A DNA stretch of 42,617 nt from JAWXVE01 sp044425575 (GTDB taxonomy: Bacteria > Bacillota > Clostridia > Lachnospirales > Lachnospiraceae): NCBI GenBank assembly GCA_044425575.1, contig JAWXVE010000012.1, positions 1 to 42,617 on the forward strand, read 5' to 3'. The position numbers and the translations under genes were made by a program. The notes beneath the pieces were generated by a model. The model searched no databases. It saw only the letters and a program-made list of their open reading frames with translations, and was not told the DNA's origin. Within the stretch, counting starts at the first letter, position 1; the number at the start of each line of letters is the position of its first letter. Positions 8,241-16,692 of the stretch are shown piece by piece.

Positions 8241-8551
8241 ATCACTTCTCCTTCTCTAAAATCTAATGATATTATGATGTTGGTCAAAAGGTGTTTTGAC
8301 CCTGGTATCATATTATAACATGGATTATATAAAATCAAAACCATTCCACTTACATCTTTCTTTTTCTAATATTTCTTAGCTTATTTCTGTCATTTTTATC
8401 TGCTTTTTGTCCACGTTTCTAATTCATATTGTCAATCTGCAATTTATTTGTTACCTTATGTTTATATGAAGTTAGGTGCAGAAAAGTTTTTGACCCTGTC
8501 ATCATTATATGATGCTATATTAATAGTCGAATAAAGAGAGGAGTTTGTATC
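8241..8551. promoter_or_regulatory. Divergent control region between ispG and nagB
   Basis: This 311-base AT-rich gap has no gene. It holds a palindrome GGTCAAAA-GGTG-TTTTGACC at 8282-8301 and a second TTTTGACCCTG at 8488-8498, each followed by a similar ATCAT..TAT sequence. The palindrome CATCAT-TAT-ATGATG lies at 8500-8514 just ahead of nagB. For nagB a TTGACC (8490-8495) is a possible -35, but no -10 box stands at ideal spacing. These could be operators; no regulator can be named. Confidence 0.45.
8312..8339 (-). promoter_or_regulatory. Possible promoter for ispG-polC
   Basis: TATAAT (8312-8317, minus strand) is preceded by TTTGAT (8334-8339) with a 16-base spacer. The GGTCAAAA palindrome at 8282-8301 would then lie just after the transcription start. 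The -35 match is only partial. Confidence 0.4.
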
Positions 8552-9289
8552 ATGTCAGTACAAATTTACAAAACAAAAAATTATCAGGAACTCAGCAAAA
8601 AGGCCGCATACATTCTTGCAGCAGAAGTAATCAAAAAACCAGATTGTGTCCTAGGTCTTGCAACTGGTTCGACTCCAATTGGAACTTATGAAGAGTTGGT
8701 GAAACTTTACAAGGAAGGCGCAGTTGATTTTGAACAAGTAAAATCAGTAAACCTTGATGAGTATAAAGGCTTATCAAAAGAGGATGATCAAAGTTACTAC
8801 TACTTTATGAATGAACACTTATTTCAACATGTGAATATTAATAAAGCAAATACAAACGTGCCAAATGGTAAAGAAGCAGATTCTGATAAAGAGTGTGTAA
8901 ATTATGAATCTATTATTGCTGGATATGGTGCACAAGATATTCAACTATTAGGTATTGGTCATAATGGACATATTGGTTTTAACGAACCTTGTGATGAGTT
9001 TATTAAAGATACTCACTGTGTGGACTTAGCAGAAAGTACCATTGAAGCAAATAAACGTTTCTTTGATGATATTAACCAAGTTCCTCGCCAAGCATATACA
9101 ATGGGAATCCATACGATTATGAAAGCTAAGAAAGTCTTAGTTCTTGCTAGCGGAGAAGACAAGGCACAAATTATTAAAGATGCTTTCTTTGGACCAGTAA
9201 CACCACAAGTACCTGCTTCTATTCTGCAACTTCATAATGATGTAGTTGTAATTGTAGACGATACCTCTGGCAAATATATTGAAGCATAA
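8552..9289 (+). CDS. nagB: Glucosamine-6-phosphate deaminase
   Basis: It converts glucosamine-6-phosphate to fructose-6-phosphate and ammonia, the last step of amino-sugar catabolism. The 245-residue protein shows the phosphate-binding LGLATGSTPIGTYEEL near residue 34, the catalytic Asp in NLDEYKGL, GIGHNGHIGFNEP with the active-site His, and LASGEDKAQII. The length fits the short Firmicute form. A GAGAGGAG site precedes the ATG. It is first in a plus-strand operon with nagA and a diguanylate cyclase gene, opposite in direction to nearly all other genes here. Confidence 0.97.
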   Translation: MSVQIYKTKNYQELSKKAAYILAAEVIKKPDCVLGLATGSTPIGTYEELVKLYKEGAVDFEQVKSVNLDEYKGLSKEDDQSYYYFMNEHLFQHVNINKANTNVPNGKEADSDKECVNYESIIAGYGAQDIQLLGIGHNGHIGFNEPCDEFIKDTHCVDLAESTIEANKRFFDDINQVPRQAYTMGIHTIMKAKKVLVLASGEDKAQIIKDAFFGPVTPQVPASILQLHNDVVVIVDDTSGKYIEA

Positions 9290-9291
9290 TA

Positions 9292-9377
9292 TGTGTACCA
9301 TTCTATACACACTAGTATATATGCCAAAGCGTCACATATACTAGGTACTTATGAGCTGAATGCCCTATTCAGCTCAT
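9292..9377 (+). promoter_or_regulatory. Tandem hairpins between nagB and nagA
   Basis: Three inverted repeats follow the nagB stop: TGTGTA/TACACA (9292-9311), CTAGTATATATG/CATATACTAG (9312-9344) and a perfect 11-bp stem with a 5-base loop (9351-9377). None is followed by a T run, so they look more like mRNA processing or stability elements than a full terminator. Confidence 0.5.
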
Positions 9378-9413
9378 ATTGTCATAATATACGCTTTAGA
9401 ATGAGAGGCAATT

Positions 9414-10529
9414 ATGATTATTAAGAATGCAGAAGTATTTCAAACAGATGGTTCTTTTGTAGTGGAAGATATTGCAATTACAGAAGAACGAATTAGTACA
9501 CAAGCATTAGACGATACAATCATTGATGCAACAAATCTTGTAGCCATTCCAGGTCTTGTGGATATTCACTTTCACGGTTGCGTTGGATATGATTTTTGTG
9601 ATGGGACCACGGAAGCTTTTACTGCCATTGCAAAGTACCAATTATCTCAAGGTACTATGGCAATCTGTCCAGCAACTATGACCTTTGGCGAAGAGACTCT
9701 TGCTGATATATGTGCCAATGCTGCAGCATATAACAATCCAGCAGGTGCTGATTTAATAGGAATCAATCTGGAAGGTCCTTTTATCTCTGATGAGAAAAAG
9801 GGTGCTCAGAATGGTAAATATATTACTATTCCTAGTATTCAAATGTTCCAAAATCTTGTAGAGGCGTCAAAAGGGCTTGTAAAATTAGTTGATATTGCCC
9901 CTGAAACAGATGGTGCTATGGAATTTATAGCAGAGGCAAAGAAGTCTGCTACTGTTTCACTTGCACATACAGGCGCTGATTATGACATCGCTACTCAAGC
10001 ATTTGAGCATGGAGCAACACATGTAACTCATCTATACAATGCAATGCAACCATATACTCATCGTGCGCCAGGACTGATTGGTGCTGCATGCGATCAGGAA
10101 CAGGTACGTGTTGAACTAATTACCGATGGAATTCATATTCACCCAAGTGCTGTTCGCACTACATTTAAAATGTTTGGTGATGACCGCATCTGTCTCATTA
10201 GTGACAGTATGATGGCTACAGGGTTAGATGATGGTGATTACTCTCTTGGCGGACAACCTGTGAAGGTAGTTGGCAATCTTGCCACTCTTACAAATGGTAC
10301 CATTGCGGGTTCTGCTACAAACTTATATACTTGTATGAAAACTGCTGTACTTGATATGAAGATTCCACTTGGAAGTGCAGTGAAATGTGCTACAATCAAT
10401 CCGGCGAAAGCCATTAAAGTTGATGATAACTACGGAACTCTTTCTGTTGGAAAGTATGCCAATATTATTTTACTTGATAAAGATACCATGGAAATAAAAC
10501 AACTTATTTTTAAGGGAACAATTCTATGA
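9414..10529 (+). CDS. nagA: N-acetylglucosamine-6-phosphate deacetylase
   Basis: It removes acetate from GlcNAc-6-phosphate to feed NagB, as part of chitin, mucin or peptidoglycan sugar use. The 371-residue amidohydrolase has HFHG after GLVDI (about residue 52), the metal-binding Glu in NLEGPFIS, HTGADYD, THLYNAMQP, the substrate-site ITDGIHIHP and the catalytic Asp in LISDSMMATG. All usual active-site motifs are present. A GAGAGGCA ribosome site precedes the ATG. Its stop overlaps the start of the next gene by 4 bases (ATGA). Confidence 0.97.
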   Translation: MIIKNAEVFQTDGSFVVEDIAITEERISTQALDDTIIDATNLVAIPGLVDIHFHGCVGYDFCDGTTEAFTAIAKYQLSQGTMAICPATMTFGEETLADICANAAAYNNPAGADLIGINLEGPFISDEKKGAQNGKYITIPSIQMFQNLVEASKGLVKLVDIAPETDGAMEFIAEAKKSATVSLAHTGADYDIATQAFEHGATHVTHLYNAMQPYTHRAPGLIGAACDQEQVRVELITDGIHIHPSAVRTTFKMFGDDRICLISDSMMATGLDDGDYSLGGQPVKVVGNLATLTNGTIAGSATNLYTCMKTAVLDMKIPLGSAVKCATINPAKAIKVDDNYGTLSVGKYANIILLDKDTMEIKQLIFKGTIL

Positions 10530-11389
10530 AAAACCACGACTTTTTCCAAAAATCAGCATGTGCTATGCTAATCTGTCAAAATGATTCGAATGCCACAATC
10601 GTAGAAGCGAATGATGCATTCTATTATTTGATTGGCTATTCTCATGAAGAAGTAACTACCATCTTTCACAATAGCTTAACTTCTCTTATTGTAGACGATG
10701 TCCCATCAATCTTACAAAAGCTAGATAAAGTTGCCCAAGATCATACCGCGATTGATTTTGAGTTTCACATTCATGGAAGAGATGGGCAACTATTAACCAT
10801 TCATGCCATATCTAAATACGACGGTGAAAGCAATGGATTTTATGTTGTATTAATGGACATTTCTTATAAAGCGAAAGCTTTAGAGAATCTAGCACACATT
10901 GCAACTTTAGATCGTTTAACTGGTTTGCTGAATCGTCAGACCATTGAACTACAGATTAAGGATGTATTAAATACAGCAACGGATGGCTTACATTTTGCAC
11001 TCTTTATTATTGACATTGATAACTTTAAGCAAGTCAATGCACAGCTAGGCCATCAATATGGCGATACCATCCTTGCACAAGCTAGTTTTTTACTAGCAAA
11101 CACCTTCCGAAAATCAGATTTACTAGGAAGACTGGGTGGTGATGAATTCATCATTTTCTTGCAATATAATGGGAATCTTGATTTTATTGAAAACTTTGCC
11201 CACCGTTTGATTACCAATCAATCTGTAATTGATAGCAACTATCCGATTACATTTAGCGTGGGAATTAGCATTGCAGACGGTGCTTCTAAATCATTTGAAT
11301 CATTATATAAAGAAGCTGAAAAAGCCCTGTATCATGCCAAACATACTGGTGCTTCTACCTACCGAATCTATGATACTACTATGGTGTAG
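10526..11389 (+). CDS. PAS-GGDEF diguanylate cyclase
   Basis: The 287-residue protein has an N-terminal PAS-like sensor (about 10-125) and a C-terminal GGDEF domain (about 130-287). The active site is intact as LGGDEF, and an RKSD inhibitory site stands exactly five residues before GGDEF, so it should make cyclic di-GMP from GTP under product inhibition. The DxLT-like start RLTGLLNR and the metal-binding IDIDNFK are clear. There is no membrane segment, so it is cytoplasmic. It overlaps nagA by ATGA, which implies translational coupling. A PilZ receptor is encoded in the flagellar operon of the same window. Its 3' end is 3 bases from that of the kinase. Confidence 0.9.
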   Translation: MKNHDFFQKSACAMLICQNDSNATIVEANDAFYYLIGYSHEEVTTIFHNSLTSLIVDDVPSILQKLDKVAQDHTAIDFEFHIHGRDGQLLTIHAISKYDGESNGFYVVLMDISYKAKALENLAHIATLDRLTGLLNRQTIELQIKDVLNTATDGLHFALFIIDIDNFKQVNAQLGHQYGDTILAQASFLLANTFRKSDLLGRLGGDEFIIFLQYNGNLDFIENFAHRLITNQSVIDSNYPITFSVGISIADGASKSFESLYKEAEKALYHAKHTGASTYRIYDTTMV

Positions 11390-11392
11390 AAG

Positions 11393-12802
11393 TTACTCAC
11401 CATATGCCACTAAAATATGTTGCTCTGCATACTCATACATGGTTTGATTATAAGTTCGTACTAATATTGTAAGAACATCTCCATACTCTTTTAATTGAGT
11501 TGCATCAATTTTAAACGAAGAACTTTCCAATTCAATCCAACCACTACCATCATAGCTAATATGATAAGTAGTCGTTGGATTGTCTTCTATTTTACGAATA
11601 ATAATATCATCCGTTGTTCGATAGACAGCTTCCTCACGAATTAAGATGCTTCGCATATAGGAATCTTGAATCTCTACTAGTTGCTTCCCATCTATTGGCT
11701 CTTCTTTTCCATAGCTGGCTAAAGGTATTGATAACAAGAGTATTAAAATGAGGAAAATGGACAACGCACCTCCTTTACGTCCCGTTAAAACCATATGTGT
11801 AATAGTTTGATAGGATTTCCTCTCTTCCCAACGTTGCATAAAGATTTGGCGAAAAATCCCAAGAAAACTGCATGCAAGAATCATTTTTGCAATTTCCACC
11901 TGATACTCCCCTAATGCCGCAAGATTAATATATCCAATAGTCATTGCAAGGTAATACGCCACTCCAACAAATAACACGCCATATACACCATCTACTATTC
12001 TTCTTCCAATTACTCCAATTCGATTAGAAAATTTACTTTTACCAAGGTCTGTTGCCACTTCTTTTACACTATTATAACGCTTTGTTCGATCCTCTCTAAT
12101 ACATTTTTCAATAATACGTTCCATTCTACGTGTAATAAAATGTTGATTTAAATATTTCTTATTTATAATATTAGCTGCATCATCTGCCAATATACCTGAA
12201 CTCATATAAAGTCCAATCATACCTAAACTATAAATATCTGTACGAGCATCTAACGCATCTTCTCCATTTTTAGCATCTATTAATTCTTTGGCTGCATATT
12301 CCACTGTTCCATACACACTGTTCATTTGATTATTGTGGTATTGAAATCTAGCTGCACCAAAATCAATTAAACATAATGATCCATTTGGTTCTATTATAAT
12401 ATTATCGGGTTTTAAATCTAAATATAAGATAGGAATTGTCTGGGTATGTAAATAATGAAGAATCTGAGTCAGCTCTAGTAAATAATCGTAAATCATCTTT
12501 TCTCTACATGTTCCATGGAAATCCATGTACTGTGCTAACGTAATTCCTTCTCGATATTGCATAGCAAGCACAGTAGTATTGCGATATGTATAGCAATCAA
12601 TTAAGTACGGAATGCTACGATTATCTAGGCTCTGTAAAATCATAGCTTCTTGTCGCGCCACCTCTTCCTCTCTAATTGCCTTCAATACTACTTTGCTCTG
12701 TAAACGCGTATCATATGCTTCATATACAATAGATGTACCACCGCCACCTAAATAACGTATATTTGTATAACGCCCTTGCTCATCTACTTGAATCTCTCTC
12801 AT
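11393..12802 (-). CDS. Transmembrane Ser/Thr protein kinase, non-PASTA
   Basis: The start at 12802 is chosen over an ATG 24 bases earlier because AAGGAGA lies just before it; this gives 469 residues. The kinase domain (about 10-260) has the glycine loop LGGGGTSIVYEA, Lys41 in VVLKAI, YLDLKPDN with Asp129 (the HRD His-Arg replaced by Tyr-Leu), DFG at 147-149 and an APE-like AAKEL. Key catalytic residues are kept, so it is probably active. Three hydrophobic segments follow (about 273-296, 303-320, 346-362), then about 105 residues probably outside the cell, with no PASTA repeats. It lies 11 bases after a PP2C-like gene and is probably co-transcribed with it. Its ligand and targets are unknown. 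Confidence 0.85.
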   Translation of the reverse strand: MREIQVDEQGRYTNIRYLGGGGTSIVYEAYDTRLQSKVVLKAIREEEVARQEAMILQSLDNRSIPYLIDCYTYRNTTVLAMQYREGITLAQYMDFHGTCREKMIYDYLLELTQILHYLHTQTIPILYLDLKPDNIIIEPNGSLCLIDFGAARFQYHNNQMNSVYGTVEYAAKELIDAKNGEDALDARTDIYSLGMIGLYMSSGILADDAANIINKKYLNQHFITRRMERIIEKCIREDRTKRYNSVKEVATDLGKSKFSNRIGVIGRRIVDGVYGVLFVGVAYYLAMTIGYINLAALGEYQVEIAKMILACSFLGIFRQIFMQRWEERKSYQTITHMVLTGRKGGALSIFLILILLLSIPLASYGKEEPIDGKQLVEIQDSYMRSILIREEAVYRTTDDIIIRKIEDNPTTTYHISYDGSGWIELESSSFKIDATQLKEYGDVLTILVRTYNQTMYEYAEQHILVAYGE

Positions 12803-12813
12803 ATATTTTCTCC

Positions 12814-13533
12814 TTAATTTCTCCATACAAGAATTGCTACCATTTCCTCATGTTCTTTCCTTGCATGTATGCGTTTCCCAATCTCCATCATAAATTTCTT
12901 TATTTTATCTGGTTTGGAATATCCAACTTGGTATTGCCTCTGAAAAAGATCTATTCCTACTTTATCTAGATATGGTTCAGAAGACATTAAGATTCCACAC
13001 CCTTTTTTTAATCGTCCCGTACACCACCAATCATTCTGCATGGGATGTTTTTTTTGTCTTTTTGGTTGTATTGGTCTTCTTCTTGGAATTGTTTTGATTT
13101 CTGTTTTGGATAAGTAATGCAAGGATTGATGCCCTCTTTGCATAATCAGATATGTCTGTTTACTTATGATAATGGTGGTAATTGCCAGCGTTTGTTTACA
13201 TCCATATTGTTCTTCGTACCGCTGCACTTCTTCTGAAAGGCTATATAGTAGTCTCTGATAAGACTGTGATAATTGATAGGCAAAATGGTGATTAAGCGGT
13301 TGATTTGCCAATGGTTCCATTGCTTTACCATAAAACCACTTTGCAATTTGTTCAGTAATATATGATACTATCTTCTCTCCATGTATATCTTTCGAGTGCT
13401 CTGCTTCGCAGATTGAACAAAGAAGTACTGGTCCATACTTGACTCGAATGTGCTGTATTTGAAGTCCCGTTCCATTACAACTGTCCCATTTGCTCTCCTC
13501 CCAAAAATGGGCATAGCTATATTCTATTTTCAT
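12814..13533 (-). CDS. Degenerate PP2C-like protein (likely pseudophosphatase)
   Basis: The 239-residue product follows the layout of PP2C phosphatases, but the metal-binding signatures are gone. Where PP2C has VADGMGG it has SICEAEH (near 40-46); GDSR..YL corresponds to GHQSLHYL; LLCSDGL..KV corresponds to ILMSSEPYLDKV; and the terminal DNIT corresponds to EEMV. The usual segment between the GDS and SDG motifs is replaced by a short basic stretch (IPRRRPIQPKRQKK). It starts from its own promoter and runs into the transmembrane kinase gene. I infer a regulatory or substrate role rather than catalysis. The fold assignment is by eye and moderate in strength. Confidence 0.6.
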   Translation of the reverse strand: MKIEYSYAHFWEESKWDSCNGTGLQIQHIRVKYGPVLLCSICEAEHSKDIHGEKIVSYITEQIAKWFYGKAMEPLANQPLNHHFAYQLSQSYQRLLYSLSEEVQRYEEQYGCKQTLAITTIIISKQTYLIMQRGHQSLHYLSKTEIKTIPRRRPIQPKRQKKHPMQNDWWCTGRLKKGCGILMSSEPYLDKVGIDLFQRQYQVGYSKPDKIKKFMMEIGKRIHARKEHEEMVAILVWRN

Positions 13534-13597
13534 TCTTCACCTTCTTGTAATTATTGGAATTGTGTGACGAGTTGTCATAATTGATATGTACGCTTTT

Positions 13598-13626
13598 AAG
13601 ATAACAAAAAATATTTGATTTGTCAA
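13598..13626 (-). promoter_or_regulatory. Promoter of the PP2C-like/kinase pair
   Basis: TTGACA (13621-13626) and TATCTT (13598-13603) are 17 bases apart on the minus strand. The -35 box begins 8 bases after the rseP stop codon, and no terminator separates rseP from it. Confidence 0.7.
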
Positions 13627-13633
13627 GTACCTT

Positions 13634-14683
13634 TTATAAGATACGTGACAAATCGTTAAATACGATTACAACCATAAGAATCATAAGTGCTACAAATCCA
13701 ATAAAATGTACCACTCCCTCTTTTTCTGGAGCAACTGGTTTCCCTCGGACTGCCTCTATGAGTAGAAAGACCAATCTCCCTCCGTCTAGAGCCGGCAAAG
13801 GTAACAGATTAATAATTCCTAGATTGACACTAAGTAAGACTGCAATATTAATCATAGTTAATACAACCGATATCATACCATATGGGGTAGTTGCTTCAAT
13901 GGCATCATCAATGACCACTGCCATACCAACTGGGCCTGCAATATCATCTTTATTTACTTTACCCTGTACCATCATCCCAAGACTTTTCACAGTGGAAATC
14001 AAGGAATATCGCACTTCATAATAAGCATATTCAATGACTTCTAATCCAGCAGGGGCAATATAAGTGCCGCCCTGAAATCCAAAATAATATAAGCCCGATT
14101 CTTCATTATATTCTGGTGTGATTTCCACAGTATACTGCTCACCATCTCTCTCATATGTGACTGTTGCAGTCTCTCCTTCGTTAAAGTAAGATGCCAATGT
14201 GATTTCACGATATAATTTAATCTTTTGGCCATTAATGGCAATGATTTCATCTCCTGCTTCTATTCCTGCTTCTTGTGCTGGGTACCCATCCATAACAGAT
14301 TGAATAATTGCTTCATCAGAACCTGCTACTCCCACTAAAATAATAGATAATAATAAGGCTAAAATCAGATTAAAAACAGGTCCTGCTAATACGCAAGATA
14401 TCCTTCCCCAAACACTGGCTCCTTGAAAAGTACCTTCTTTCTCACTCTTGGTACCATCCTCAGCATAAACACCATCTTCTCCTTCAAAAATACAAGCACC
14501 TCCAAAAGGAAATAACTTTAAAGAAAAAAGTGTTTCACCTTTTTGTACCTTGAATAAAGTGGGGCCCATTCCTACAAAAAACTCATTTACTCGAATACCA
14601 TTTTTCTTAGCTAATAGAAAATGTCCCATTTCGTGGGAAATAATCACAGCTCCAAAGATTAATATAAATGCAATAATTGTCAA
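13634..14683 (-). CDS. rseP: RIP zinc metalloprotease, site-2 protease family
   Basis: This is a membrane-embedded protease that cleaves anti-sigma factors or signal peptides within the membrane. The 349-residue protein has HEMGHFLLAK near residue 18 (HExxH zinc site) in the first membrane segment, a PDZ domain (about 125-205), and the third metal ligand in NLLPLPALDGG (about 292), followed by a last membrane helix. The predicted start is TTG, with AAGGGACGG 9 bases upstream and no nearby in-frame ATG that fits as well. It ends the operon that begins with the polysaccharide deacetylase. Confidence 0.93.
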   Translation of the reverse strand: MTIIAFILIFGAVIISHEMGHFLLAKKNGIRVNEFFVGMGPTLFKVQKGETLFSLKLFPFGGACIFEGEDGVYAEDGTKSEKEGTFQGASVWGRISCVLAGPVFNLILALLLSIILVGVAGSDEAIIQSVMDGYPAQEAGIEAGDEIIAINGQKIKLYREITLASYFNEGETATVTYERDGEQYTVEITPEYNEESGLYYFGFQGGTYIAPAGLEVIEYAYYEVRYSLISTVKSLGMMVQGKVNKDDIAGPVGMAVVIDDAIEATTPYGMISVVLTMINIAVLLSVNLGIINLLPLPALDGGRLVFLLIEAVRGKPVAPEKEGVVHFIGFVALMILMVVIVFNDLSRIL

Positions 14684-14706
14684 TTTTAATATCCGTCCCT
14701 TCTAAC

Positions 14707-15849
14707 TTACTTCATTCCATCAATATAGCAATAAATTTCATTCTCAATAGCCAAAATCTCTTCCACACTTGGGTGTTCTATTACAGTATGGCGATTCATA
14801 CAACTTTCAATTAACTCTGTAATCTCTAGAAAAGATATTGTTCTATCTAAAAATAATGCAACTGCTTTTTCATTAGCCGCATTGAATACGGTAGGCATGG
14901 ATCCTCCCACAGTAGCTGCTTCATAAGCAAGTGTCAATCCGTGAAATGTCTTGCAGTCTGGTGCTTCAAAAGTCATATTCCCTAAGGCAACAAAATCAAC
15001 TTTTTTGCAATCCATTGGTTTTCGATCTGGATAAAATAGTGCGTATTGAATTGGTAACTTCATATCTGGCATACCTAGCTCTGCCATTATCCCACCATCC
15101 ACATATTCTACCATTGAGTGAATAATACTTTGTGGATGTACCACTACTTGGATTTGTTCTAAAGATACATCAAACAACCACTTTGCTTCGATTACTTCTA
15201 ATCCTTTATTTACCAAGGTTGCTGAGTCAATTGTAATCTTTTTCCCCATACTCCAGTTGGGATGTTTCAATGCCTCTTCTACTGTAATATTACTTAATTG
15301 CTCCCTAGTACGACCACGAAATGGTCCTCCTGAAGCCGTTAGTAGTAATTTATTAATACGACTTTTATTTTCACCATTTAATGATTGAAAAATAGCACTA
15401 TGTTCACTATCTACAGGAAAAATAGATACTCCCATTTTCTGAGCCAGTGGCATAATAATATGACCTGCCGTAACAAGAGTTTCCTTATTGGCAAGGGCAA
15501 TAGTCTTCCCTGCTTCAATAGCTGCAATGGTTGGACGAATACCAATCATACCCACAATTGCTGTTACTACCACGTCTACTTCAGCAATAGTCACTACTTC
15601 TAATAAACCATCCATGCCAAATGCAATGGGGATTCCCAAGTCTCTCGTTGAATTTCTTAATTGCTTGGCACTTGCTTCCTCCCACACAGATACAAACTTT
15701 GGTTTAAACTCCCTCATTTGTTCTTCCAATCGTGCCAAGTTACTTCTAGCCGCAATGGCAATTACTTCTAATTCTCTATGCTCTCTTACAAGTTCTAATG
15801 TCTGTGTTCCAATGGACCCTGTAGAACCTAATATTGCAATTTTTTTCAT
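14707..15849 (-). CDS. dxr: 1-deoxy-D-xylulose 5-phosphate reductoisomerase
   Basis: It catalyses the first committed step of the MEP isoprenoid pathway, converting DXP to MEP with NADPH. The 380-residue protein opens with the nucleotide-binding GSTGSIGTQTLELV and has the DSEHSAIFQ metal and substrate site, ASGGPFR, HPNWSMGKKITIDSAT and NKGLEVIEAKWLF. All are normal for the family. It lies 18 bases after cdsA and 23 before rseP. Confidence 0.98.
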   Translation of the reverse strand: MKKIAILGSTGSIGTQTLELVREHRELEVIAIAARSNLARLEEQMREFKPKFVSVWEEASAKQLRNSTRDLGIPIAFGMDGLLEVVTIAEVDVVVTAIVGMIGIRPTIAAIEAGKTIALANKETLVTAGHIIMPLAQKMGVSIFPVDSEHSAIFQSLNGENKSRINKLLLTASGGPFRGRTREQLSNITVEEALKHPNWSMGKKITIDSATLVNKGLEVIEAKWLFDVSLEQIQVVVHPQSIIHSMVEYVDGGIMAELGMPDMKLPIQYALFYPDRKPMDCKKVDFVALGNMTFEAPDCKTFHGLTLAYEAATVGGSMPTVFNAANEKAVALFLDRTISFLEITELIESCMNRHTVIEHPSVEEILAIENEIYCYIDGMK

Positions 15850-15867
15850 ATGCTATCCTACCATTTT

Positions 15868-16668
15868 CTATCGATATGTGATTAATATAAAGTATATAAT
15901 CGGTGCGATGAAAATAACACTATCAAAGCGGTCCATAATACCACCATGACCCGGAATCAATCTACCATAATCTTTAATTTCATAATTTCGTTTTATTGCA
16001 GAAGCTGCCAAATCCCCAATCTGTGCTAAAATAGAACCAATAATACAAATAATAGCAAGTAAGATCCAAGACTCTTCTACAAACCAATTTAAAAATAATA
16101 CCCCTACTACTGTTGCACTCACTATACCACCAATTGCACCCTCAATTGTCTTTTTGGGACTTAACATTGGCGCTAATTTATGTTTTCCCAATCCCATTCC
16201 AATGGCAAATGCACCTGTATCGCATACCCATGAAACTACTACAATCAACCATACTAAGAAGATTCCCTCCTCTAACTCCCGTATAAAATAAATAAACGAT
16301 AGCATAACTGGTGCATAAAACATTGCAAAATATGTGGCCAGAATCTGATTAATATGATATTTCGGAAATAATAAAACATAAGCAACCATAAGTGCTAACA
16401 TCGTTGCAATCATGGGTAAAATTAAGCGTACATGAAAACCACATGAATACGCAATAAGGTAATAGGCTGTAATTCCAAATAATCCCACAAATTCAATTTC
16501 ATTGCAAACTGCCTTTCTTGCATGTACCCCCATTGCACGAGTCAATTCAATAAAGGCCACACAAGATGTAAAATAAAGCATAATTAGTAAAAAAGGACCG
16601 CCCAATAAGAAGGCTGCTATAGTAATTAGCATTAGAACTACTGCACTTGTAATACGTTTGAATAACAT
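15868..16668 (-). CDS. cdsA: Phosphatidate cytidylyltransferase
   Basis: It makes CDP-diacylglycerol from phosphatidic acid and CTP, the branch point of phospholipid synthesis. The 266-residue protein has several hydrophobic segments and the C-terminal signature in GDLAASAIKRNYEIKDYGR followed by PGHGGIMDRFDS. The ribosome site is GGGGTGA. It sits between uppS and dxr, the standard order in Firmicutes. Confidence 0.96.
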   Translation of the reverse strand: MLFKRITSAVVLMLITIAAFLLGGPFLLIMLYFTSCVAFIELTRAMGVHARKAVCNEIEFVGLFGITAYYLIAYSCGFHVRLILPMIATMLALMVAYVLLFPKYHINQILATYFAMFYAPVMLSFIYFIRELEEGIFLVWLIVVVSWVCDTGAFAIGMGLGKHKLAPMLSPKKTIEGAIGGIVSATVVGVLFLNWFVEESWILLAIICIIGSILAQIGDLAASAIKRNYEIKDYGRLIPGHGGIMDRFDSVIFIAPIIYFILITYR

Positions 16669-16692
16669 AAATCACCCCATTCTTTTACTCCA

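Noticed and set aside
12803..12826. Earlier ATG for the kinase gene
   Set aside because: The later ATG has AAGGAGA at ideal distance and removes the overlap with the PP2C-like gene.
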